This document shows, piece by piece, positions 23,611 to 34,924 of a DNA stretch of 64,000 nucleotides. Below the pieces are notes generated by a model. That model was given only the letters and a program-made list of their open reading frames with translations, was not told where the DNA came from and ran no database searches. Both the position numbers and the translations under genes were made by a program. Location: NCBI GenBank assembly GCA_947179485.1, contig OX359245.1, positions 6,863,001-6,927,000 of the forward strand, read 5' to 3'. Positions within the stretch are counted from its first letter, which is position 1. Every line of letters begins with the position of its first letter. The DNA is from Allacma fusca. Its lineage: Eukaryota > Arthropoda > Collembola > Symphypleona > Sminthuridae.

Positions 23611-26330
23611 TATCGTTTGTGCATCGAAATAGTGAAATTGAATTTGAAGGTTTACCATCTTCAAGAACCCTCTCCGGCTTGTCCCATAAAATGCATGGAA
23701 TGGCGTTGAAATTCAATACTTTAATTCCTTCCTTTTGAAACGAAACTATCTGAATTATCATTTATTGGAGAGAGTCCAAGAATGCGTTCATTTTCTTACT
23801 GTTACATAAATATTGGTTTAGTAAAAACATGCATAGTTCATTTATTCTTGCTGTGTTACCAATAAAATTAATTTGTACTGATTGGAAGTACTGCTGGGTT
23901 GGATTTTATAATGTTCCCCTTAACACGATGGGAACAGAAACTTGTAGAATCTCAGAATCAAGCAACTGTGTGAATTCAAACGTATCCAAAATTGCAGATT
24001 GAATTTTAAATGCAGTCATGCCGTTGGTTAATTTGAATTTAATAAAATGCATTGCCCCAACGTTGAAAATGTGAGTATCTGAGCTATTGTGTCCACACTT
24101 CAAATTTTAAATGTACAAACGATCAAGGGCTACAATTTACTAATGTTTTTCAGAATTTTAAAATTTCAACTACATTATGATACTCTAGTTCAATATAAGT
24201 AAATATGTGTTCCCGTTGGGAGGTACCTCTTTACCTAAGGTTTACGTGCTTATTTGGTGAGCGGTTATTGTTGTTGAATTGTTGTCCAGGACTCATACTA
24301 GCTTTGGTGCTGTGGAAAGAATTGCTCATATCCTGAAAATATTAAGCCATTACGTTTCTAAGTTCTATCTAAACTCTTGGAATTTTTTGCAAAAATTGAA
24401 ATTACACTAATCAAAACCGAATCTTTTTTTAGCAAAAACTACTTTTCATTTGTGTTCTAAATTATCATTTATTGGAGAGAGTCCAAGAATGTGTTCATTT
24501 TCTTACTGTTAAATAAATATTGGTTTAGTAAAAACATTCATTGTTCATTTATTCTTGCTGTGTAACCTCTAAAATTAATTTGTATTCATGGGAAATAGGA
24601 ATTCATAACAAATTAATGCTACGCTCTGTTCAATGTTATAACTTCCCCTTAACACATTAGGAAAAGGAAATCGTAGAACCTCAGAATTAAAGAACTTTGT
24701 AAACCCGAGCGTACCCCGAATTGCAGATTGCATTTTAAGTGACGTCATGTCATTGCTTAGTTTGAATTTAATAAAATGCATTAACCCAATGTTAAAAATG
24801 TGCGTAATAATAGGAGCATCTGAGGTCTTATGTCCATACTTCAAATTTTAAATGTACGAATGAGTATCAAATTTTTTTTCATAATTTGTAAATTTCTGTA
24901 AGAATTAGTCTTCAAATTTGAATCCTTTTAACGAAATAAAATATCTGCGTCACTTTGCGACCACCACATTATGATACTCTGAGATGGAGGCGTATTAAAA
25001 TGGGAATCTAATGCCGTTCTCCAGTGATAGAACGAAAATTATTGAAAGCGTCATGGAAGCCATTATTTAAAAAACACATGATTCGCTCGATCATTTTTTC
25101 TCACTTCTTTTGTTGATTTTAAATTAAGGTTTTAGGTCAAATTTCGTATACGAACGGGTACTTTCGTTTGAAATTCTGAAACTAAAGTTCATTTTTCACT
25201 TCAAAAATATCTTCTTATAAGAAAACATGACCCACAAATTATTTGAGATCGTCAGGTCGTAGAATATCCAGTACAAGTTTTTATCAAATTTACTTTATTG
25301 ACTCATGTTAGTTTCGAAATCACGGGAGTCCAAACGTGAAAGAAATACGAATTCTTTTAGCATCTCAACATTTTGATTTAGTTATTGTCATGAAAAATTG
25401 GTTTGAGAAAATAATTTGATGCGCGTTTGCAGAAACGAAAGAAATTTAGTGCTAGGGAAACTGGGAAACACTGAAAATAGGAAGAGTTATGTCAAGCACT
25501 CATAATAGCTTTGGTGCTCAGGAAAGAAATTCCAAATTGGTCATAAAATTCTGAGAAAATTCCACCACGTCCCTTACCTAATCATGAAGTGTTTTCAGAC
25601 ACCAAAATGACAATTACAGAATTAGAAAAGACGCTTTCCTTGAGTTAATATTATTGGCCAGTGTAAGCCCTTCCAATTTACAAATAATCCCTTAATAGCA
25701 ACTAGTTAATTAATGTTGTCTAATACGTATCAATTTCTACTGAAAGAACGCGGTTTGTTATCGTGTAGCTTGTATATTTTCTATATCTTGGACTGGATAA
25801 CTCACGCAGCCAGTCGTGCATTGTCCGTAAAAATGTCTGGTGTGGCGTGAAAGCTGAAATATTCCTTGGTTGTTCTATTTTCAAATATTCGGCTATAATT
25901 ACTTTTTATTATTTTCCCGTCACAGGTGTTATTGAATGAAAACCCTTTAAAATATTAAGTGCTTGAAAGAAACGAAAACTTCATGTTGCATTTCTTAACA
26001 ACAAGGGTGACACTCAATTTGTATAATTAAATTCATAAAAGAGTTTCATAATGGAAGTCGCACATCCATTTTATGTCACAAAACAACTGTTAAAATCATT
26101 TTCAAATCGATTACGAATTTGGATCCCTTACACATGAACTTGTTAATAAATGGGGTAACAACCTTTGGTTGGATAGTGCAGTCTTTAAACCTTTCCACAA
26201 TTTATTTAAAACCTAGTATTAATTATTCCATGGTCACAGATATATTAACTGACTTGTATTGCTTTGACTGAAACTCAAAACTTTGTCAATATTTTTGAAC
26301 TATTCTGGACATATCATGTATTTTTTTTAT
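23611..26330 (+). repeat. Ancient repeat block P', partial copy
   Basis: Matches the last third of block P (about 7,540-9,230) and 52,030-53,350. Landmarks are GGAGAGAGTCCAAGAATG, the GCTTTGGTGCTCAGGAAAG word near 25,510 and the GTGTGGCGTGAAAGCTGAAA box near 25,843. The first two thirds of P are missing here. No gene is recognised. Confidence 0.65.
23745..24845 (+). repeat. Two-copy local tandem duplication
   Basis: Segments 23,745-24,110 and 24,455-24,845 are diverged direct copies. Both open with ATTATCATTTATTGGAGAGA and close with AATAAAATGCATT, a TCTGAG word and a TGTCCA word. The second resembles block P more closely. Minus-strand ORFs in the two copies are similar only because the DNA is, and no function is visible. 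Confidence 0.6.
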
Positions 26331-27202
26331 TTTCTTAAATCCTGCCTCACATTTAAACCTTACTTTTGGACTTAGTATGCTCGGTTTAGGTTTTCATGAT
26401 TTCATATGAAATTTGTTATTATTAAATAATTCCAAAAATATTAATGGACGATACACCTTCCAAGAAAATTGCTTGATCAGAAACTATGCAATATTCTGCA
26501 TCATTGCTTAAATACATATGTATGTATATGAGGCAACACAGTCTAGATCTATAGATGGCATTGCCATTAGTCTAATTGTAAGCAATTTTTATAGAAATTG
26601 TATTATACCCTTCTCGATTATTAATTACTTCTATTATTATTATTTCTCTTGGAATTAAAAAGATTAAAAATATCGCAAAAATTGACTGCAATCCAATTAA
26701 GTTGACTAAGAATTAAATTCAAGTCTTCAAACTTTTATTTGAATCTTTCACTCTTTTCGGGCAAGTTTTGATTACAAAAATTCAAGGGCCGTGAAAAGTT
26801 TGAAGTTTTACAAAGAAGATTTCACTCCAAAATCTTTTTTTGCAAGACGTACATTATTAATTCCTTATTTTCAACAGAATTTGATTGATTGTTTACGCTA
26901 CAACTATTAACACCGATTCCCCCGCATTTTAAAATTAAAGTAATGAAAATATTTAACTGAACTAGGTCTTATGGGGATGGGACACTTGATATTAAATATC
27001 CGATTATCTAATATTTGCACACATTAGTTGAAGTAATTATTTGACTTGTCAAGAACTTATTTTTCAATTTCATATAAGTGCCATAATTGGTTTGATTGGT
27101 ACTGTTTTGGAAACTTTTGTACATCAATTAGAAAAACAACCTAGAAATTAATAACTGGCGTGGAAGCTTCAACATTACACAAAAACCGATTTCACTCTCT
27201 GT
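26331..27202 (+). repeat. Repeat block Q', part left of the LTR element
   Basis: From about 26,690 it matches block Q (for example 26,715-26,880 with 11,885-12,060). It ends in the GGCGTGGAAGCTTCAAC box near 27,167 and CTGT at 27,199-27,202, where the LTR element interrupts it; the block resumes at 36,809. About 26,331-26,690 shows no clear match and no gene. Confidence 0.6.
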
Positions 27203-27747
27203 TGTTATTATTAATATTGTAGTTGATGGTTCGTACTGGAGGATAATGTAATGATGAGCCGATCATGGAAATAAAAGGGAATATTGATGATATTGAGAGT
27301 GAGAGTATGAGATGATGGGGAAATGTAGACGGCAGAGATGCACTTGCCTTGGAGTGAGGGATTTCGGGCTTGTGTCTCAGCGTATGGAAGATACGAAAAA
27401 TTGGGTATGTATGTACGTATAAGGTTTTGTTCTCACGGTATACTTTATTTTGGGAAGGGAATGGATACACTTAGTTGGTCTCACTCGCGTTCCCTTGCTC
27501 TGCTTAGCTCAAGATCTCACGTTGCTCTCCTCTTCGTACCTACGGAGGCACGAAGTTTTATACGGAGGTGAGCACAAATGTGCCCACCTCCAGTATTCAC
27601 AAAAGTTTTAGTTTGAACCAATAATATTTAGTTAGGGCAAGTACCTAACGCACTTTCATGGAAACTTTACAATTAGGTAGTATAGTTATGTATGCTGATT
27701 TTGTTTTTACATGTATTAAAAGTTACAAGACTAAATATCGGTTAACA
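27203..27747 (-). repeat. 3' LTR
   Basis: Nearly identical to 36,264-36,808, with visible differences such as CTCGCG versus CACGCG near 27,486 and AAGACT versus AAGGCT near 27,729. It starts TGTTAACCGATATT in the element's orientation and ends AATAACA. ORFs of 92 and 77 codons that recur in both LTRs are by-products of the duplicated sequence. Confidence 0.95.
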
Positions 27748-29024
27748 TTCTATGGGGGACGGGAAACAATGTCCCCATTGTTTATAAGGGTTGGAACTGT
27801 AAATTGTCGAACTTTGTCATGGAATTTTGAATCATGAATCTGGTTAGACATACAGAGCAAGGTAACTCTGGATGTCGGAAATTTACGTTATCCTTAATTC
27901 CTATATCTAAGCTTAGCAAGGATGTCTGAAAGTGACTACTTTCCACCTTTTTGCCTTCAAACGCACGCTAACTTGAGGCTAGTCTTCCTCTACATATGTA
28001 CCTAGCGGAGCGCCATTTGATTACATGGCGTTCCATGCGTAGGTACATTGGCCGACAAGAGCCGTGTTGGGAGATAGTAGTGGCATGATGACAAGTGGAG
28101 CAACAATATACATAAAACTGTAATATTTCTTTAAAATAACATCAAAATTGTGCAGTATTAGCCTAAATGTGTGTATAAACTTCCTGGAGTGGCAGAAAAT
28201 TCTGTCCCCAGAATGCTTAAGATAGAATGAACTAATATTTGGAGAGGAGATTCGCAAGATGGAGACTTCATACACGGTGAGTAACAATATTTTGTGTTCG
28301 TTCGCAAGTAATTGAAATGAAATAATTATAATGTATGTGTTAGTACAATGAGTTTAACATAGAATACAAAGAATTTTGTGGTTATACAGGGTGTCTAATG
28401 GGAAGTGGCGAAATGTAGTGATCAATTACAATTTCTGGAAATGAAGAAAAATGTGTTGGGAGCTGCAGCTCATAGTACATAGGTATAGAATTAAAACAAA
28501 ATTGCTAAGTGTGTAATATAAGAGTGTGATGTGTGAGAATTATGTGAAAGTGTTAGTAATGAAATATAATATATATTTTTTTTTGTAATTTTCTTGATTG
28601 TAGATGACTTGCAAATGTCATGGCGTCCCATGTGTGGTTGTAGTTGGAGTTGTCATCATAGAGGTTGCTGACCTGGACATCCGTGAATGTGGGTCATGTT
28701 GTGAAGACTGCTATAGTCAGTGGAAATTTGTTCTGGAACTCAGAATAAGTACATATTAGTGAATTAGCCAGCAATTTAATGTTTTTGTGCAATTTCAGTG
28801 TTATTGTAGATGGGGTCCGTGTCGCAGAACTAGTGTCAAGATATCAGAGCAAGATATTTAACTAAGATAGTTATTGTATAGGGTGCATGATACAATTTTC
28901 CGGAAAAGCATGTTGATGTGTAGACTTGAATTTGCTGGCATGTCGTGATTATTCATCAGTAGTTGTGCTTGTTTGTAAAGTTGAGTACAGAGAATAAATG
29001 AAGTGCGATTCAAGGCATATGTTG
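27748..29024 (-). other. 3' untranslated region of the LTR element
   Basis: About 1.28 kb between pol and the 3' LTR without a recognisable gene. The longest ORF (28,021-28,287, minus) has no signal peptide, transmembrane pattern or cysteine pattern that would suggest an envelope protein. A clear polypurine tract next to the LTR was not found; the sense strand there reads CCCCCATAGAA. Confidence 0.6.
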
Positions 29025-29399
29025 TTATAGCCGATAACTGTGATTAGTGGTAGGTTTAACCACTGTGAAGTTAAATAAATTGTCTACTGCGTGGATATGA
29101 GTTCTTGTGCTACGCCTAAATTCCGAATCTTGACGGGAATAAAAATCTGTGGGTAATATTTGTTGAGATTCTTGTTCCAATAATTGTTGCTGTGTCCTAC
29201 GGACACGTTTATTAGGAATTGTTATAGAGGAGGAATAAGGAATCCCCACAGTGGAATTTTTAGGTGCAGACAACAGTGCTTCTCTATGGGTAGGTTTATG
29301 AGGCTGCTTTTGAATTGCTGGAGGAATTGTAGAAGTTTGTTGAACGGGGAATGGAGGCACAGTATCTCGTAATGGGAATGCATGATTGTCATGTAATGG
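29025..29399 (-). pseudogene. Continuation of the pol tail beyond an in-frame TAA
   Basis: Immediately after the pol stop at 29,400-29,402 the same frame stays open for about 124 codons to 29,025, with the same Pro/Gln/Ser/Thr-rich character as the end of pol (for example PPFPVQQTSTIPPAIQKQ). The simplest reading is that the TAA is a recent nonsense mutation and the original pol tail ended at 29,025. Stop-codon readthrough is an alternative. Known domains all lie upstream, so the change may be tolerated. Confidence 0.6.
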
Positions 29400-32300
29400 T
29401 TATTCTGGATCAAGAATAATGTCCGGCTGACTTGAGGGCTTTTCAGAAATAATTTGAGGAATAGTGTCAGGTTCTGGAGAAGGTAGTTCTCTAGTAGATG
29501 CAGGGAGTTCTTGAGGAATGTCCTGTAGGTTTGTAGAAGGTTCCTGCTCTGGAGGCACGTACTCATTATTGAGCAGAGATTTAGTGTTGAACACATTAGG
29601 GCGTTCATAGAATAGTTTCAGTCTTGACACGTGAACTGTTATAGTTTTAACTGTGTTACCAACTGATCCTCTTATAGTATAGTTGACTTCAGACGGTTTG
29701 TCAATAACAGAAAATGGTCCTTTCCATCGTGGGAGTAACTTACTACTCGTTCCAGGCTGTATGGACGTGTGTTCAAGTAGAACGTTATCTCCGATGTTAT
29801 AATTTACTGTTCTTTTATCCCTATTTACGCGTTCAGCGTACTTTTCTCTGTGACGGGTTAAAATTTCGTGGGTAGTTCTCCATAGTGTAGTCAGGTCTTG
29901 GACGTTCCGGTTTTCTGGAGTAAAGGTAGGGAATGCATTTCTCAACGGGGTGCGTGCATGAAAACCATGCAGCACATAGAATGGTGTAAAACCGTGGGAG
30001 CTGTGATGTGTATTATTAAGATGGAATGTAATTGCTGGAATGGCTTGGGGCCAGTCGGCCTTATTTTCCGCTCTGTACATAGCAATGCAATCACCTAATG
30101 TCTGATGTGATCTCTCAATTAATCCCTGGCTTTGGGGGTGAAATGCCGTTGAGTAGTTCATCTTAAAAGCAAATAGTTGTGAAAGTTCATTGATGACCAC
30201 ATTATGAAATTCAGTTCCTTGATCTGACTGTATAATTTCGGGAAGGAAATAGACTGCAGCGATTTTGTTGAAAATGAATTTGGCTATAGAGGACGCATCT
30301 GCTGTGGGTACAACTTCAGCTACAAGAAATTTGGTCAAGTAACAAATCGCAGTTATTATATATCGTGGACGTCCTTCTTTGTTGGATAAGGGCCCCTGGA
30401 CATCGAGCTGGATTCGCTCGAAGGGTCGGAGGGGAATGGGAATGAATTGAAATTCGCCTGGCTGTTTGTGTCCTCGGGGAGTTTTTCTTTCTTGACAGAA
30501 TTTACAAGATTGTATAAATTCTTTGATGTCCTTACTCATTGTTTTCCAGAAGTAACTTGGTTGGATTTCCTTCAAAGCTTTGGTATGTCCGGTGTGGGAC
30601 ACTGGGTTATGGTGACGTTTAATTATATCCGGGACCATGTGTTGTGGTATCATCAGGAGGGATTTTTCTCCAAGTTTCTTGTTATGTTTATACAAGATGT
30701 TGTTGTATAAGGCGTACGTCGAACGTAGTCTCCAATTTGTAGGAAGCTTATTAATTATATCCGTGAGTGCTGGATCTTTTGCTTGTTCCTGTTGGAGAAT
30801 ACCAATGTCTATGGTATGGACAGAAAGGCATGCTTCCTCGTCTGTCTGTGAGTGGGTGGGTTCTTGGAAGGGATTACGGCTGAGACAATCTGCGACCTTA
30901 TGAGTGGTTCCTTTGACATATTTTATTTTTATATCAAAGGGCATCAACAGTAATTGTAAGCGCTGGAGTTTAGGATCTAGATCGTCCTTGCTTTTGAGAA
31001 TATAGCATAAAGAGTGGTGGTCAGTTTTGACCGTGAATGGTATGCCAAGTAAATACTCCTTTAATTTCATTACGGACCAAGTTATGGCCAGGAGCTCTAA
31101 AATGCGAATGTGATACTTAACTTCATATTTATTTAGACGTCGGCTGAGGAAGAAAACTGGATGTTCCAAACCATCGGGGTGAAGTTGCGTCATGTAGGCA
31201 CCAAGTCCTTGGTAGGAGGCGTCTGTATATAAAAATGTTTTCTTTTGGGGATCATAGTGTGCTAAGACTGGTTTGCACAATAAGAGATTCTTCAGGGCTT
31301 GGAATGCTTGATCACATTCGTGAGTCCACAGGAACGGGGTGTTCTTTTTTGTGAGTTCTCGTAATGGTGCTGCTATATGTGCAAAATTGGGCACAAATCT
31401 TCGGAAGAAGTTAGCCATTCCAAGAAAGGACTGGACTGTGGTGATGCTAGTTGGGGCGGGCATCTGCCTTAATCCATTTAAATTGTCATCGTAGGGCTGA
31501 ATTCCGTAGGCATTGATGGTGAAGCCGAGCAGATTGATTTGTTCGTAACCAAATTTGCATTTGGTCGGCTCAAATTTGAGGTTATGCTGGGCGAAGCGTA
31601 TGAAGATTTTCCTGAGTTTAGAAATATGTTCGTCAATGGTTTGACTAGCAATGACAATATCATCCACATAGGCCATGGCAGTATTATACTTGAGATCGGC
31701 TAGAATAACATCAATGACTCTACAAAAATGAGATGGGGAGTTTTTGGTGCCAAATGGCATGTCTTTATACTGATACTGTCCATTTCTGGTGATGAAGCTG
31801 AGTTTTTCTCTGGAGGCGGGTTCCACCGTTATCTGATGGAACCCTGACGCGAGGTCTAGAGTTGAAAAATACTTTTTATTCTGCAAACGACGGAGAATCT
31901 CGTCAATGCTGGGCAGGGGCCAATGCATAGGTTTAGTGATGGCGTTGAGTGATCGGAAATCAATAACCATTCGGGGCTTCCTTATGCCCTGGTCGTTTGG
32001 TTTTTTAAATACTATTATTACGGGACTTGAGAAAGGTGAAGTGGATGGTTCGATGATGTTATGATCGAGTAATTTCTTAACTTCGGCATCAATGATGGCA
32101 TCTTGGTATGAGGAGGTCTTATAGGGCTTATGAGTTACTATACCCCCATGTTGGAGTTCGACTTTGAAGGGAATTGTGGAGCATTTGCCCAGCTCATGTG
32201 GACCGAAAGCAAAGGAGGTTCTGTATTGTCTTAACAATGAACGGAGTTTAGTTTGATCCTCAGGATTGAGATCCGGATTGATTTTAAAAGATGCTATTTC

Positions 32301-33398
32301 AGTTTCCAATTGGGACGTGTCGATTGCATTGATATGTATGGGGTGCATAGAATTATCATATGTGTCCAAAGGGTTTAAATTTCCTAGACCCAAACCGTCT
32401 GGTAAGGTAATAGTCATAGAAGTTGGATTTGTGAGAAGGAAGAATTTAGAGTCAGGGTTAAGTATTGCATGAGGAGCAAGGATATTAAATTGTGAGTGTA
32501 AGGATTCATGAGGTTGGAAATATAAAGGTGTAGTTTGTGGAATGGAGTGTATGGTGGCAATGGTTGCATGAGACCTGGGTGAAATAACCTGTGTTCCTTG
32601 GACGCGGAGAACATCGTCTTTCATGGTGTTAGAGACACATAGGATAGGAATGATTTTAATTTTGGATGTTGTAGGAGGTTTAGCGGAGACAGATGATATG
32701 GGAGTAGGTGTAGTTTTGAGAGTAATTCTTCGAGAGGTAGAAATACGTCGGCGAAGGGGATGGGTTGAGCGATGGAAGTATTCCTGGTCTGTCTCATCAG
32801 AAGACATGTCTGGAGTTGGAGAATGTTTTTCTGTAGGCCGTGAATATTTATTCCCATGTTGAGATTTATTTTTCGTTGTTGTGAGAGTTTGGGAAGCTTG
32901 GTGCTGGAAAGTGGGAAGAGTTTGAGTAGACGTTGAGATTGGAAAAGAGGTCACAGGTGGTGTAGGAGATGCAAACCAAGGGTTGGGCAAGAAAGTAGCT
33001 TCCTGGTCTTTGTTAGAATGAGATTTATTTGACAGTTGTGTTCCGTTTGACGAAATTTCTATGGGTTTGACTGGAAGTTCGCATTGTTCCTTAAGTGCAT
33101 TGTCGTGTTGTAGGAGCGTATGGATTAACGGAATGTGTCCCGTAAACTTGTTTAAGATGGTATTGTCTTGAGTATTGATGACGAAACCTCCTTTGGAGTA
33201 TAGAAAATCTGTTCCCAGGATGCAGCGAATAGCTGTGGAAGGAGCGATGATAAATGGGTGTAGAAATGTAGAGTTGCCTATCTTGATTTTTACAAGGGCG
33301 AGTCCTGTATTGGGCATGTTATTTCCTGAGGCATCTATAAGTGTGAGATTGGTCTTCGTGATTTGTGTACCAGGAGGCACGTATGATGGATGGATCAA
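29400..33398 (-). CDS. pol: Pol polyprotein (protease, RT, RNase H, integrase)
   Basis: The frame is open upstream of the listed start: the aspartic protease motif LIDTGAAASLI (DTG at 33,411-33,419) precedes it, so the true pol begins by -1 frameshift inside or near the end of gag (about 33,530). After the protease flap-side motif LGTDFLYSKGG come RT (FSTLDLASGFHQI, YVDD near 31,668), RNase H (FLYTDASYQGLGAY), and integrase with an HHCC zinc finger (HHNP...CKFC), the D-D-E triad (LDVQG, SDQGTEF, GLIERSH) and a GPY/F-type module (PRWKGPF). It ends in a Pro/Ser-rich tail at a TAA. Domain order identifies Ty3/gypsy (Metaviridae); the lineage within it was not determined. Confidence 0.95.
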   Translation of the reverse strand: MIHPSYVPPGTQITKTNLTLIDASGNNMPNTGLALVKIKIGNSTFLHPFIIAPSTAIRCILGTDFLYSKGGFVINTQDNTILNKFTGHIPLIHTLLQHDNALKEQCELPVKPIEISSNGTQLSNKSHSNKDQEATFLPNPWFASPTPPVTSFPISTSTQTLPTFQHQASQTLTTTKNKSQHGNKYSRPTEKHSPTPDMSSDETDQEYFHRSTHPLRRRISTSRRITLKTTPTPISSVSAKPPTTSKIKIIPILCVSNTMKDDVLRVQGTQVISPRSHATIATIHSIPQTTPLYFQPHESLHSQFNILAPHAILNPDSKFFLLTNPTSMTITLPDGLGLGNLNPLDTYDNSMHPIHINAIDTSQLETEIASFKINPDLNPEDQTKLRSLLRQYRTSFAFGPHELGKCSTIPFKVELQHGGIVTHKPYKTSSYQDAIIDAEVKKLLDHNIIEPSTSPFSSPVIIVFKKPNDQGIRKPRMVIDFRSLNAITKPMHWPLPSIDEILRRLQNKKYFSTLDLASGFHQITVEPASREKLSFITRNGQYQYKDMPFGTKNSPSHFCRVIDVILADLKYNTAMAYVDDIVIASQTIDEHISKLRKIFIRFAQHNLKFEPTKCKFGYEQINLLGFTINAYGIQPYDDNLNGLRQMPAPTSITTVQSFLGMANFFRRFVPNFAHIAAPLRELTKKNTPFLWTHECDQAFQALKNLLLCKPVLAHYDPQKKTFLYTDASYQGLGAYMTQLHPDGLEHPVFFLSRRLNKYEVKYHIRILELLAITWSVMKLKEYLLGIPFTVKTDHHSLCYILKSKDDLDPKLQRLQLLLMPFDIKIKYVKGTTHKVADCLSRNPFQEPTHSQTDEEACLSVHTIDIGILQQEQAKDPALTDIINKLPTNWRLRSTYALYNNILYKHNKKLGEKSLLMIPQHMVPDIIKRHHNPVSHTGHTKALKEIQPSYFWKTMSKDIKEFIQSCKFCQERKTPRGHKQPGEFQFIPIPLRPFERIQLDVQGPLSNKEGRPRYIITAICYLTKFLVAEVVPTADASSIAKFIFNKIAAVYFLPEIIQSDQGTEFHNVVINELSQLFAFKMNYSTAFHPQSQGLIERSHQTLGDCIAMYRAENKADWPQAIPAITFHLNNTHHSSHGFTPFYVLHGFHARTPLRNAFPTFTPENRNVQDLTTLWRTTHEILTRHREKYAERVNRDKRTVNYNIGDNVLLEHTSIQPGTSSKLLPRWKGPFSVIDKPSEVNYTIRGSVGNTVKTITVHVSRLKLFYERPNVFNTKSLLNNEYVPPEQEPSTNLQDIPQELPASTRELPSPEPDTIPQIISEKPSSQPDIILDPE

Positions 33399-33529
33399 CG
33401 AAGCAGCTGCTCCTGTGTCGATAAGACACGGGAGGCTTATACCGTTTATACTTACAATGATTTTCAGGGAACAGGAGAGTGAGTGTACACTGATGTTAGT
33501 AGTACATTGAGTAGTAATGGAAGGAATTA

Positions 33530-34924
33530 TTAGTGGTTGTCTTGTGAGGTTTGGTGGTCTGCAGCTTGTATAGGCAGAAGCTGGCGTCGGGGCAGGCCTT
33601 GTGGAGCCTGCCCGTTGGAGTTTAAAGGCTGGTTCTGTAGTTGCTGTTGTCTTTCTTCACGTCGTCGTTGCATATATTGTGGAAATTGTTGGTAGTGTAT
33701 AGCAACTGGCTGTCTGCAACGGTTAGCATGATGGCCTGGACGGGAGCAACGACCGCAAATTTCTGGGGATTGAGAAGCTGGGTTCTGAGACAGAGTAGGT
33801 TGAGTCGGGCAATACCTTGCTGTGTGGCCCGTTTGGTTACACTTGTAACACGTGTAGGTTCGTTGAATGTTAGGACCTAGTCCAGGTTGAAAGTTGTTGT
33901 ACTGTGAGCGCTGTGGCTGAGCATGTTGAGTGACGGCCATAATGGGAGTTTCTTTGGCTTCCAATTTTTCTATTTTCTCAAGAAGCGTGGCCAGGGTTTT
34001 TTCCAATGATGTAGGAAGGACTGGAGTTGCAAGAGTAACAGCATTATGGTCTGTATGGGGAGTTGTGCATGATTCATAGTCGCGTAGGGCATCCAATAGA
34101 TGATTAAAAGTTTTAATTTTCAGATTTTTGCTGGTTATGAAAATCTTTACCGTAGTGTCGAGTTTTTCCAACAATGTTTTCACTGTAGTGGCCTCTGGAA
34201 ATGTGGACCAGTCTGTGCTTGCAGCAGACTTAACTCTTAATACAAACTTGGTTGGCTGTTCATGTGGATATGGTGACATAGACAAAGCATCTAAGAGTTT
34301 GCTGTTTCTGTCGGGAACATCCCGCGGCATTTTAGTGAGCACAGCATCCCGAAACTGGGCAAATGTTTGATGCGAAGTGGACGTGAGATTGTAGAAGTGG
34401 GATAGGAAATCTTTGCCTGTTTTCGTGGCATCGGAGAGTTTCCTGTACACATACGACTTTTTCATCTTGTCATCTGTTTGGAAAGTATTAAAAAAGTCAT
34501 CGCAGCGTAGGAGGAATTCAGACAATTCTTCGGAGGAGATTTTGGAAGAAGGATAGGCTGGTTTGTCGAAAAGAAATCTGGTGTAGTCCATGGTGGGATT
34601 TTTTGTAGGAATAATTGGAGGAATAGGTGGAGGTGTTGGAATAGGAGAAGTTGCACGAGAGGAGGAGGAGCTGTTGGTGGCAGTGGTGAAATGGAGAGAT
34701 TCAGAGTGGAGTGACCCTGAATCAGAGTTTGAATCTGAAAGAGGTGGAGGAGTTATGTTAATATGATGTAGAGGATTGTCACTGTCGTATGCGGCGGTGG
34801 TGTCAACGTCGGGAATGAGGACAGCGGTATTGTCCTGTGCCGCCGTATGAGAATGATTATTAATGTGGTTGTCTGTGTTAGTGACGGGAGTGGAAAAAAA
34901 TGTCCGGGTAGGCTTGGGTAGCAA
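33530..34924 (-). CDS. gag: Gag (capsid and nucleocapsid) of the LTR element
   Basis: This 464-codon frame encodes a Ser/Thr/Pro-rich start, a capsid-like helical region (about residues 110-290) and two CCHC zinc knuckles near residues 355-405, CYKCNQTGHTARYC and CGRCSRPGHHANRC. CCHC knuckles bind genomic RNA in retroelement nucleocapsids. The listed start is a TTG, and the frame is closed upstream by a TAG near 34,945, so translation probably enters by frameshifting from the preceding ORF in the T7 run. The end overlaps the pol frame, which lies in the -1 phase relative to gag. Confidence 0.88.
   Translation of the reverse strand: MLPKPTRTFFSTPVTNTDNHINNHSHTAAQDNTAVLIPDVDTTAAYDSDNPLHHINITPPPLSDSNSDSGSLHSESLHFTTATNSSSSSRATSPIPTPPPIPPIIPTKNPTMDYTRFLFDKPAYPSSKISSEELSEFLLRCDDFFNTFQTDDKMKKSYVYRKLSDATKTGKDFLSHFYNLTSTSHQTFAQFRDAVLTKMPRDVPDRNSKLLDALSMSPYPHEQPTKFVLRVKSAASTDWSTFPEATTVKTLLEKLDTTVKIFITSKNLKIKTFNHLLDALRDYESCTTPHTDHNAVTLATPVLPTSLEKTLATLLEKIEKLEAKETPIMAVTQHAQPQRSQYNNFQPGLGPNIQRTYTCYKCNQTGHTARYCPTQPTLSQNPASQSPEICGRCSRPGHHANRCRQPVAIHYQQFPQYMQRRREERQQQLQNQPLNSNGQAPQGLPRRQLLPIQAADHQTSQDNH

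Noticed and set aside
23906-24844. Similar minus-strand ORFs in tandem copies (also 42,177-42,449)
   Set aside because: Similarity follows DNA duplication; frames differ in length and I see no domain. Order relative to the RT-like fragments does not fit one gene.
27192-27571. ORFs of 92 and 77 codons repeated at 36,193-36,632
   Set aside because: They are identical because they lie in the two LTRs; composition and position give no coding support.
28021-28287. Possible envelope gene downstream of pol
   Set aside because: An 88-codon ORF with no signal peptide, membrane pattern or cysteine framework.
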